From: Thiotrichales bacterium
GTDB taxonomy: Bacteria > Pseudomonadota > Gammaproteobacteria > Thiomicrospirales > Thiomicrospiraceae
DNA length: 39,735 nucleotides
Assembly: GCA_016936535.1 (NCBI GenBank)
Contig: JAFGXP010000025.1
Coordinates: 1 to 39,735 of the forward strand
Direction: 5' to 3'
The notes below the pieces were generated by a model. The model did no database searches and had not been told where the DNA came from. It was given only the letters and a program-made list of their open reading frames with translations. This document shows, one piece after another, positions 16,182 through 22,882 of the stretch. Position numbers and translations under genes: made by a program. The stretch's first letter is position 1; each line of letters starts with the position of its first letter.

Positions 16182-16919
16182 TTACAAGCCATACTTAGCA
16201 AAAATTGTTTTGCCTAGATCGCTTTGTAAAAAGTTTAAAAAGGCATTCACTTCGCTCTGGTTTTCGCCGTCATTGACTGGGGCTGCGACAATTTGAATCG
16301 GATCATAACCGTTTTCCAAAATCTGATAGCCACCAATGCGGTCGCCAAGACCGATGGCATCGGTTAGGTTAATAAAACCGGCGTCGATTTCACGGGCGAC
16401 CAAATAGGCCGATACCTGAGGAACCGTAGCGGCTTGAAGCAGGATGGGCTTAAGCCTTATCGTCAAGTCATGACTCTTAATCCACTCATTGGCGGCGCGT
16501 CCGTAGATGGCTTTTTGCGGATCTGGCATGGCAACGCGACTCAGTTCAGGGTTGGCAAAGTCTTTGGGCAGGCGGATTTCAGGCCGATTTTGTGCCCATG
16601 CAATCACCAATTTGCCTTGGCCGATTCGATGAAACTGTTTAAATGCAGTGCTTTGCTGAAGAAATTTTTGATCGCCAATGACCAATTTGATTTGAGACGA
16701 GGCCTGCGCTTGGCTCAGAATTTGCCGCATATTGCCGTAACTGGCCTGCAACTGAACACCACTTTGCTTTTGATAGGCTTGAATAACTTCCTGCATCGGC
16801 TTTTTATAACCGCCACCGGCCACAAGGGTAAAACCTTCTGCCCAAAGAAGAGGGCTGAAAAAAAAGACACTCAAAAATAATAGCGTCGATCGAGTAGGGT
16901 TCATAGTTGGGTTTCTCAT
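16182..16919 (-). CDS. modA: ModA-like periplasmic oxyanion-binding protein with an atypical binding site
   Basis: Periplasmic binding protein of 245 residues with a signal peptide cut near LLWA-EG. It aligns with ModA in layout, but the site-forming motifs differ. Where ModA has AAASL, it has AGGGYKKPM (about residues 33-41), and where ModA has the Ser-rich second loop, it has ASYGNMRQI (about 60-68). The GDQKF segment (near 82) replaces the ModA SADQKW. The altered loops suggest a different or more selective ligand, perhaps tungstate, but molybdate is not excluded. It starts 3 bases after the outer-membrane protein gene; an ATG five codons in (16904) is an alternative start. Confidence 0.75.
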   Translation of the reverse strand: MRNPTMNPTRSTLLFLSVFFFSPLLWAEGFTLVAGGGYKKPMQEVIQAYQKQSGVQLQASYGNMRQILSQAQASSQIKLVIGDQKFLQQSTAFKQFHRIGQGKLVIAWAQNRPEIRLPKDFANPELSRVAMPDPQKAIYGRAANEWIKSHDLTIRLKPILLQAATVPQVSAYLVAREIDAGFINLTDAIGLGDRIGGYQILENGYDPIQIVAAPVNDGENQSEVNAFLNFLQSDLGKTIFAKYGL

Positions 16920-16922
16920 GCG

Positions 16923-18260
16923 TTAAAAGGTTCCGCCAAAGCGGTATTCAAGTTGAAAAAAGGCTGAATAAGCCGAGTCGTCACCGATAAAAGCTTGTTG
17001 TTGCGCCGTTGCTTGTTGAACGGCTTTGCCTGGCAAGAACAGGCCAACACCGGCTTGAAATCCAAGTTGTCGGCTCAGTTGATAATGCGTAATCAAATCC
17101 ACTTCATCCCCATAGTGGCGACTGCTGGCATTGAGCCCATTTTTGTATGCTCGCCAACTATCTTGGATTTGGTCGGCATAAAAACGATGCAATTCCAGTT
17201 CAAACTGCCAATCACGATGTGGACGATAATTGGCAAGTAAACCGTAGTGTTTTAAGTTGGACCAAGCCATCAAGTTCATCCGCCCGTAATACTTATCGGA
17301 TGCACCATAAGCGCCGTCAAAACGTTCGTTGATTGCGGTTTTTTTATCATCGCCCGAGGCAAAAGCAAGGGTAGATCCCAATTGCCATTTTGGATTAAAT
17401 CGGTAAGAGAGATCCACGTGATAAGCATAAGCGTCCGAGTCCACCGCCAGTCCGGCAAGTTTGGTAACCGAACCCTTTTGCAGTAGGGCGGTTGTGTCCA
17501 ATTTCCAGCCCTGTTTTTGCCAGAGCAAACGCGCGCCAAGGTAATCCAAATTTTTCTCTTGATAATCCGCGCTCTGATCATTCTTTTTTTGGAACGTCAT
17601 GGGTTCAAGCAGCAGATGAGGTGTTGCTTGCCAGTGACCATAGAGTGCCATTCCATCAAAACCATGCCGATGGCCTAAGCTCCAAGCATTGGGGTCATGC
17701 AACATGGTTTTACCCGCAAACACCTCCAGCCAGTTCTTCTCATGTTGCCAACGAAGTTTGGCGGCATCCCAGACCCACTTTCCGGAGTTTTTCCATGCGC
17801 CGGGTCCAAATACGCGATTATTTCCGTATGCAATCGCCTGACGGCCAATTTGCGTTTTGATGGGGCCAACTTCATAGGCCAACCAGGTTTCGCCGAGCTC
17901 GAGTGGATCGCTTTGCGGATTATCTTCAATTCCCGAAAACTCGGTGGAACGCCAATCGGAGTCTTGAAAGCCCCATCCAAAAACGCGGCTGTCTTGCAAG
18001 CTGAGCTTAGCGGAAAAATGTTGATCAAAGCGGTGTTCTAGGCCAACACGCAACCGGCTGAGAAGATAACCATCCTCGGCTTGACCCGATTTTGGCGCTG
18101 AGCCAAGAAATTTGTCATTGAGCTGAAATTGGTATTCGGCTCGCTCACGAATGTCGACAAACCATCGGCTCTTCGCGTCGCTTGCGAATGTTGGAAAGGC
18201 CAGGCTGCCAAGCGTGAGCGCGCTTAGCCAAAACGCAGGGGAGAATGCATCAAGTTTCAA
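16923..18260 (-). CDS. Outer-membrane beta-barrel protein of the alginate-export porin family
   Basis: A 445-residue protein with a signal peptide (cut near TFASD) and alternating amphipathic strands rich in Trp and Tyr, ending in a Phe (YRFGGTF), the usual outer-membrane sorting signal. It resembles the alginate-export (AlgE-like) family: the start RWFVDIRERAEYQF and middle QIGRQAIAYGNNRVFGPGAW (about 133-153) are typical. No alginate genes are nearby. It is the first gene of an operon with modA, modB, modD and an ATPase, with only 3 bases to modA. This makes it a candidate outer-membrane channel for molybdate or tungstate. The barrel assignment is firm; the substrate is inference. Confidence 0.82.
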   Translation of the reverse strand: MKLDAFSPAFWLSALTLGSLAFPTFASDAKSRWFVDIRERAEYQFQLNDKFLGSAPKSGQAEDGYLLSRLRVGLEHRFDQHFSAKLSLQDSRVFGWGFQDSDWRSTEFSGIEDNPQSDPLELGETWLAYEVGPIKTQIGRQAIAYGNNRVFGPGAWKNSGKWVWDAAKLRWQHEKNWLEVFAGKTMLHDPNAWSLGHRHGFDGMALYGHWQATPHLLLEPMTFQKKNDQSADYQEKNLDYLGARLLWQKQGWKLDTTALLQKGSVTKLAGLAVDSDAYAYHVDLSYRFNPKWQLGSTLAFASGDDKKTAINERFDGAYGASDKYYGRMNLMAWSNLKHYGLLANYRPHRDWQFELELHRFYADQIQDSWRAYKNGLNASSRHYGDEVDLITHYQLSRQLGFQAGVGLFLPGKAVQQATAQQQAFIGDDSAYSAFFQLEYRFGGTF

Positions 18261-18313
18261 GGAGAGATTCCTTTTAGTGTTTAAATTTATTTTTTATATA
18301 TTTACTTTGGTAC

Positions 18314-18385
18314 ATATCGAGTTGCGTAGAAAATTAAGACAATCGATATAAAAATAACTCAATATTACTTTTTGGTTATATCGAG
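18314..18385 (-). promoter_or_regulatory. Repeated ATATCGAG-type half-sites upstream of the molybdate/tungstate operon (ModE-like)
   Basis: Three half-sites lie 54-125 bases upstream of the outer-membrane gene: ATATCGAG 18314-18321, TCGATATA 18343-18350 and TATATCGA 18377-18384. The last two form a perfect 8-bp inverted repeat. ATCGATATAAA (18342-18352) matches 10 of 11 positions of the ModE half-site ATCGNTATATA as I remember it; the spacing between halves is wider than in E. coli. No modE gene is in the window. Confidence 0.5.
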
Positions 18386-18424
18386 AGGGCGCACAGTTTA
18401 GAATTTGCAATGTAGGCTTGTCAA

Positions 18425-18472
18425 GTAAGCTTGAGTAAAGCTTAAGATTGATAAGATTTATTTACCTATAAG
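18425..18472 (+). promoter_or_regulatory. CpxR-box-like direct repeat and -10 upstream of the Spy/CpxP-like gene
   Basis: GTAAG-N5-GTAAA at 18425-18439 differs at one position from the CpxR consensus GTAAA-N5-GTAAA. A -10-like TATAAG lies at 18467-18472, placing the box near -47. Confidence 0.45.
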
Positions 18473-18506
18473 AAATACTAGTGGTAGTATGGGCACCAAT
18501 CTTAAG
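18441..18506. repeat. Nested inverted repeats in the leader of the Spy/CpxP-like gene
   Basis: CTTAAGATTG (18441-18450) and CAATCTTAAG (18497-18506) form a perfect 10-bp inverted repeat 46 bases apart. Inside lies a second one, ATACTA-gtgg-TAGTAT (18475-18490). They cover the probable promoter and transcript start of the gene at 18548, so either could be an operator. Confidence 0.7.
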
Positions 18507-18547
18507 TGGATTTTTAACTTTAATTATTGCGTTTTAAGGAGCTTTTT

Positions 18548-19045
18548 ATGCGTAAGTGGATTTTTTCTTCTCTATTCAGTGCCACGGCAGTCTTAATGGC
18601 GCCCCAAGTTATGGCGGAAAAAGGGGTGTGTGAAATGGTTAAACCTACCGTGGAAAACATTCGTGCTAACCTGCATGCTCAATACTTACCTAACTTTATC
18701 CCAGTGGTCGTAAACAGCGAGAAGGAATTAGGATTGAGTGCTGAGCAGTGTCAAGCTTTTAACCAGTTCCGCAAAGAAAAAGCGGTTGTGGGCAAAGAGC
18801 TGGTCGAAAAAATTAACAAAATGGAACAAGAATCGCACGATTTGGCTCTAAATGGAGCGAGCTTGGATGAGATTAAGGCCCGCCACACGCAAATCGCAGA
18901 AGCCCGTGCCAAGCTGATTGAAGGCAAGATGAAATGCCACCAATTCATTAAAAACACCTTGACCGAAGCGCAATACACCCAATTGGTGAACGATGTTTAT
19001 CCAAAACGCCGTGCGATGGCGATGGAAAAGGTTAATGGCAAATAA
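18548..19045 (+). CDS. Spy/CpxP/ZraP-like periplasmic stress protein
   Basis: A 165-residue secreted protein with a signal peptide cut near VMA-EK. The mature part is helical and charged. It has two weak LTxxQ-like motifs, LSAEQCQAF (near 57) and LTEAQYTQL (near 138), the hallmark of the Spy/CpxP family of envelope chaperones and sensor-kinase modulators. Three Cys remain in the mature protein, unusual for the family and possibly metal-related. The start has AAGGAG 6 bases upstream; an earlier in-frame TTG at 18527 is unlikely. It is transcribed away from the molybdate/tungstate operon, preceded by a CpxR-like box and followed by a strong terminator. Confidence 0.72.
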   Translation: MRKWIFSSLFSATAVLMAPQVMAEKGVCEMVKPTVENIRANLHAQYLPNFIPVVVNSEKELGLSAEQCQAFNQFRKEKAVVGKELVEKINKMEQESHDLALNGASLDEIKARHTQIAEARAKLIEGKMKCHQFIKNTLTEAQYTQLVNDVYPKRRAMAMEKVNGK

Positions 19046-19067
19046 GCCTTTGGCTTGAAGAAACCTG

Positions 19068-19094
19068 AAAGCCGGCCAAGCTGCCGGCTTTTTT
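19068..19094 (+). terminator. Rho-independent terminator
   Basis: AAAGCCGGC (19068-19076) pairs with GCCGGCTTT (19083-19091) around six bases and runs into T to 19094, 23 bases after the Spy/CpxP-like gene. Confidence 0.92.
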
Positions 19095-19119
19095 ATACGC
19101 AATTTCTCGTGTCTAGGGT

Positions 19120-20115
19120 ATGATTAGGGCCAATTCCATTTTGCACCCGCTTATGAACGCGTCCCGCTCTACTCAATCTAAACGATTTTTATCTGGCCTG
19201 CCTTGGGCCATTTTGCGCGCGAGTCGTCCGCGTTTTTTGGTTTTGGCGCTGGTCTTACCTTTATGTGCTGCAGCCTTAAGCTATTCGCTCGGCCAGATAC
19301 CCTCTGCGTCTGATTTTTTATTGGTGAGTGTTAGCGCCCTGTTAGCCCACGCCGCAGTCAATTTGCATAACGAAATTGAAGACACCGAATCCGGTTTGGA
19401 TCGCCTGACTCAGCGTACTGCTTTTAGCGGGGGCAGCGGTGCGCTTTTTCCTTTTGAAAAAAATTTACAACCTGTACGATTTGTTTTCTATAGTCAATTG
19501 ATTTTACTGGTTTTTATCGGAACCTATCTCGCATGGTCTGTTTCTTGGTGGATCCTGCTTATGGGCGTGGTCGGCTTGGGATTAATCCGCTTTTATACGT
19601 CTTATTGCACTCGACATTCCACGCTCTATTGGTTGGCTGCGGGTCTCGGTTTTGGCCCCATTCTGTTTTTAGGAAGTTTTTGGGTTTTTTACGGTTCTAT
19701 CACGCTGAGTGCTTTTTTAGTGGCAGCCGTGGTGTTTTTATGGGTCAATAATCTGCTTTTAGTAAACCAACTGCCGGATTTGACTGCCGATGCACAAGTA
19801 GGACGACGCAATCTTTGGATGACGCAAGGTGTAGTTTTCGGTTGGCGGTTGTTTGTGGCGAGTGCATTGCTCAGTGTCTTGTTGCTCATCGCTTTGAGCG
19901 GTGTTTTGCAAAAACCGCTGCTGAGTCTCAGTGCTCTCGTATTGATACCTGCTGGGTGGATTGCCTGGCGTCTTGCGCTCTATTTTAGGCAGCCAAAAAC
20001 CATAAATCTTGCCCCGATTTTAGCGCTGAATGTCATAATAAACGTCATTTTGCCCTTGCTTCTGGCCTTGCTCTTGTCTTGGTCAAGTTTCGATCTGTTT
20101 GATAAAGGTATTTAA
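19120..20115 (+). CDS. UbiA-family prenyltransferase (MenA-like)
   Basis: Integral membrane enzyme of 331 residues with eight to nine hydrophobic segments. The first prenyl-diphosphate/Mg-binding motif is N84-E-I-E-D88-x5-D94, matching the MenA form NDYYDxxxGxD. The second is NQLPDLTADAQVGRRNL (near 214-230). The family attaches isoprenoid chains to aromatic rings, e.g. 1,4-dihydroxy-2-naphthoate in menaquinone synthesis; whether this is a true MenA cannot be decided because no other men genes are here. The start is uncertain: ATG 19120 has AGGG close by, and ATG 19153 is possible. It ends 10 bases before cysM. Confidence 0.78.
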   Translation: MIRANSILHPLMNASRSTQSKRFLSGLPWAILRASRPRFLVLALVLPLCAAALSYSLGQIPSASDFLLVSVSALLAHAAVNLHNEIEDTESGLDRLTQRTAFSGGSGALFPFEKNLQPVRFVFYSQLILLVFIGTYLAWSVSWWILLMGVVGLGLIRFYTSYCTRHSTLYWLAAGLGFGPILFLGSFWVFYGSITLSAFLVAAVVFLWVNNLLLVNQLPDLTADAQVGRRNLWMTQGVVFGWRLFVASALLSVLLLIALSGVLQKPLLSLSALVLIPAGWIAWRLALYFRQPKTINLAPILALNVIINVILPLLLALLLSWSSFDLFDKGI

Positions 20116-20125
20116 GGAGTTTGCC

Positions 20126-21025
20126 ATGTTTGCCACCCTGACGGATTTTGTTGGAAATACGCCTTTAGTGCGTGTGCAACGTCTGCATAACCCTATCAAT
20201 AACAGCGTGGTACTGGCTAAGTTAGAGGGAAATAACCCTGCGGGCTCGGTAAAAGATCGCCCTGCCTTAAATATGATACTTCAGGCGCAAAAACGCGGCG
20301 AAATTCAACCCGGTGATACTTTAATTGAAGCCACCAGCGGTAATACCGGGATTGCGCTGGCCATGGCCGCGGCCTTGTTGGGCTATAAAATGAAATTGAT
20401 TATGCCGGATAACATGAGCATGGAACGCAAAGCCTCCATGGCGGCTTATGGTGCAGAACTGATTTCCGTGACCAAAGCAGAGGGAATGGAAGGCGCTCGT
20501 GACTTGGCTGAGCGCATGGTACAGGCCGGAGATGGGGTCATGCTAGATCAGTTTTCGAATCCTGACAATCCTTTAGCGCACTACCATTCAACTGGCCCTG
20601 AAATTTGGCGTGACACCTCCCATAAGGTGACGCATTTCGTCAGCGCAATGGGGACGACCGGCACGATTATGGGGACTTCCATGTATCTTAAGGAACAAAA
20701 TCCGCAGATTCAGATTGTTGGCGTTCAACCGGAAGAGGGTGCGGCGATTCCGGGGATTCGTCGCTGGCCTGAGGCCTATATGCCCAAAATTTATCAGCAA
20801 ACTCGTGTGGATCGAATTATTGACATGAGTCAGCAGCGTGCCGAAGACACCATGCGAGCCATGGCCAAACAAGAAGGTATTTTTGCTGGCGTCTCTTCTG
20901 GCGGGGCGATGGCGGCGGCTTTGCAGGTTGCGGCCGAAGTAGAAAATTCGGTGGTGGTGACGATTGTATGCGATCGCGGCGACCGTTATCTTTCTACCGG
21001 TGTGTTTAATCAAGGAGTGGTATAA
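20126..21025 (+). CDS. cysM: Cysteine synthase B (O-acetylserine sulfhydrylase CysM)
   Basis: PLP enzyme that forms cysteine from O-acetylserine and sulfide or thiosulfate. The PLP lysine is K43 in NNPAGSVKDRPA, the substrate loop is TSGNTG (near 71-76), and the phosphate-binding loop is GTTGT (near 174-178). The CysM rather than CysK type is indicated by NNPAGSVKDRPA, the short C-terminus and the final CDRGDRYLSTGVF segment. At 299 residues it is close to E. coli CysM (303). ATG 20126 follows AAGGAG. It is tightly linked to the CYTH protein downstream (6 bases). Confidence 0.93.
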   Translation: MFATLTDFVGNTPLVRVQRLHNPINNSVVLAKLEGNNPAGSVKDRPALNMILQAQKRGEIQPGDTLIEATSGNTGIALAMAAALLGYKMKLIMPDNMSMERKASMAAYGAELISVTKAEGMEGARDLAERMVQAGDGVMLDQFSNPDNPLAHYHSTGPEIWRDTSHKVTHFVSAMGTTGTIMGTSMYLKEQNPQIQIVGVQPEEGAAIPGIRRWPEAYMPKIYQQTRVDRIIDMSQQRAEDTMRAMAKQEGIFAGVSSGGAMAAALQVAAEVENSVVVTIVCDRGDRYLSTGVFNQGVV

Positions 21026-21031
21026 ACCGGT

Positions 21032-21532
21032 ATGGCACGTGAAATAGAACGCAAATTTTTAGTACAAGGCACCGATTGGAAAGCTTTAGCACATCAACAC
21101 ACCCACTTTGCTCAGGGTTACCTTACGCCACTGCATGCTGGGGCAAAAAGTTCGGTGCGAGTCCGAATTGAAGGTCAGACGGCTAATTTGAATATTAAAA
21201 GTTTAGAAATTGGTCTAAGCCGTGATGAGTATGAATATCCGATTGCTTTGGCGGATGCTCAGCAGATGTTAGCCAAGCTGGCGGTTGGGCCAGTAGTTGA
21301 AAAAGTACGTTATTTTGTACGCGATGGCACCCACCTTTGGGAAATTGACGAGTTCTTTGGCGATAACCAAGGGTTGGTGGTAGCCGAGGTTGAGTTGGCG
21401 CACGAGCATGAAGCGGTGCGGCTTCCTGATTGGGTGGGTAACGAGGTGACGCACCAAGCTCGCTACTATAATATTAGTCTTTCAGAATATCCGTTCCAGA
21501 GCTGGAGCGAAGCCGAAAAACTCGGTCATTAA
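21032..21532 (+). CDS. CYTH domain protein (inorganic triphosphatase / class IV cyclase-like)
   Basis: A 166-residue single-domain protein starting MAREIERKFLV, the conserved ExExK entry strand of CYTH enzymes. VRVRIEGQTANLNIKS (near 45-60) gives the basic strand residues, and LWEIDEFFGDNQGLVVAEVEL (near 106-126) gives the acidic strands that bind metal and the triphosphate group. Bacterial short CYTH proteins are mostly inorganic triphosphatases; cyclase activity is less likely. No CHAD domain is attached. Confidence 0.88.
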   Translation: MAREIERKFLVQGTDWKALAHQHTHFAQGYLTPLHAGAKSSVRVRIEGQTANLNIKSLEIGLSRDEYEYPIALADAQQMLAKLAVGPVVEKVRYFVRDGTHLWEIDEFFGDNQGLVVAEVELAHEHEAVRLPDWVGNEVTHQARYYNISLSEYPFQSWSEAEKLGH

Positions 21533-21556
21533 GCCGTTATAACAGTGAGAATGTTC

Positions 21557-22882
21557 ATGCAAAGTCCCATTAAAAAACTTACTCGTTTGCTTCTGATGAG
21601 CACGCTTCTTGGCAGCAGTGTCGGAGCGCAAGCCGCTACGAGCGGTCTATTGGATATCTATCGAATGGCGGTGGATTATGATCCAGTTTTATCGCAGGCC
21701 AAAGCCCAGTTTGCCGCGGATCAACAACAACTCAAAGCCTTAGAAGGGGGACTCTATCCGCAGATTAATGCCGGCTGGAATCTTTCGAAAACCGAGGCTT
21801 CTACGCAAAGCCGAGACGTTGGCAGCAGTGATTTAACGGTAACGGTCAATCAAGCGCTTTATCAAAATCAACTTTGGGCGAGAATTGATCAGTCCAAGTC
21901 GGCAGTTATTGCGTCAGAGGTGGCATTACAAACTGCTGAGCAAGCGTTGATTTTGCAAGTGACCGAGGCATATTTCGCCGTGCTTTTAGCTAAGCAGACG
22001 CTGGCGTTGTTTAAATCGAGAGAAGAGGCTGATCTTCTCCAACTGGAGAGTGCTAAGGCATCGGCAGAGGTGGGATTATCCAGCCAAGTTGATGTGTTGC
22101 AGGCGCAATCCAGTTACGACCTTTCTAAATCCAATCGAATTAATGCCGAAAACAGTCTTGATCTTGCCGAAGAGGCGTTATTAAAAATTACCGGACAACC
22201 CTTTGGTAGCTTGAAAGCCTTGCCATTGAAAGTCGAGTTACCCAGTTCTGTGCTCGATTTAACCGGATTGGAGCAACAGGCCCAGCAACAAAATTTGACG
22301 GTGATTGCATCACAGGCGCAGGCCGAAATTGCTCGACAAGAGATTGAGGTACAGAAGTCAGGCGATATGCCGGTGGTTGCCGCCCAAGCACGCTTTAATG
22401 ACACGCGTTATGATCAAAATACTTTTGAAGATTATTCTGGGGCAACGCTTGGCTTAAATGTTACCTTGCCACTCTATACCGGTGGAACAACCCAAGCCAG
22501 TATCAATGCCGCTCGGGCGCAAAATCAAAAAAGTTTAGAAGCCCTTCGTGCTGCAAAAAATCAAGCCCGTCTGGATGCGCGCTCGCAGGTTCGTAATATC
22601 GAACGGGGCGAGTCATTGATTGCTGCGCTGCGTGAAGCGGTTAAATCGAATAATGCTTTTTTAGAAGCGGCCGAAGAGGGCTATAAGGTTGGGTTACGCG
22701 ATTTGCTAGAAGTTTTTAGCGCCCGTGCCAATCAAGTCGATGCGATGAAAAATCTTTTGGAAGCTCAGCATAATCAAGTGCTTAACCGACTCAGATTAGA
22801 ATCGGTATTAGGCGATCTTACGCCAGAAGACTTGCAGGTGTTTGACACACTTCTCACCTCGTCGCCTGAAAATGCCTCTTAA
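21557..22882 (+). CDS. tolC: TolC-family outer-membrane efflux protein
   Basis: Outer-membrane channel component of type I secretion and multidrug efflux. A signal peptide ends near GAQAATS (residue 26), followed by the first outer-membrane efflux domain starting LLDIYRMAVDYDPVL. Long helices with heptad-like Ala/Gln spacing and the second repeat (from about 225) follow. LYTGGTTQASINAAR (about 312-326) is the typical segment before the second helical hairpin. No pump or adaptor gene is adjacent, as with E. coli tolC, so it may serve several partners. The start is uncertain: GTG 21545, ATG 21551 and ATG 21557 are in frame; 21557 gives the most normal signal peptide. The 3' end overlaps the next gene. 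Confidence 0.87.
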   Translation: MQSPIKKLTRLLLMSTLLGSSVGAQAATSGLLDIYRMAVDYDPVLSQAKAQFAADQQQLKALEGGLYPQINAGWNLSKTEASTQSRDVGSSDLTVTVNQALYQNQLWARIDQSKSAVIASEVALQTAEQALILQVTEAYFAVLLAKQTLALFKSREEADLLQLESAKASAEVGLSSQVDVLQAQSSYDLSKSNRINAENSLDLAEEALLKITGQPFGSLKALPLKVELPSSVLDLTGLEQQAQQQNLTVIASQAQAEIARQEIEVQKSGDMPVVAAQARFNDTRYDQNTFEDYSGATLGLNVTLPLYTGGTTQASINAARAQNQKSLEALRAAKNQARLDARSQVRNIERGESLIAALREAVKSNNAFLEAAEEGYKVGLRDLLEVFSARANQVDAMKNLLEAQHNQVLNRLRLESVLGDLTPEDLQVFDTLLTSSPENAS

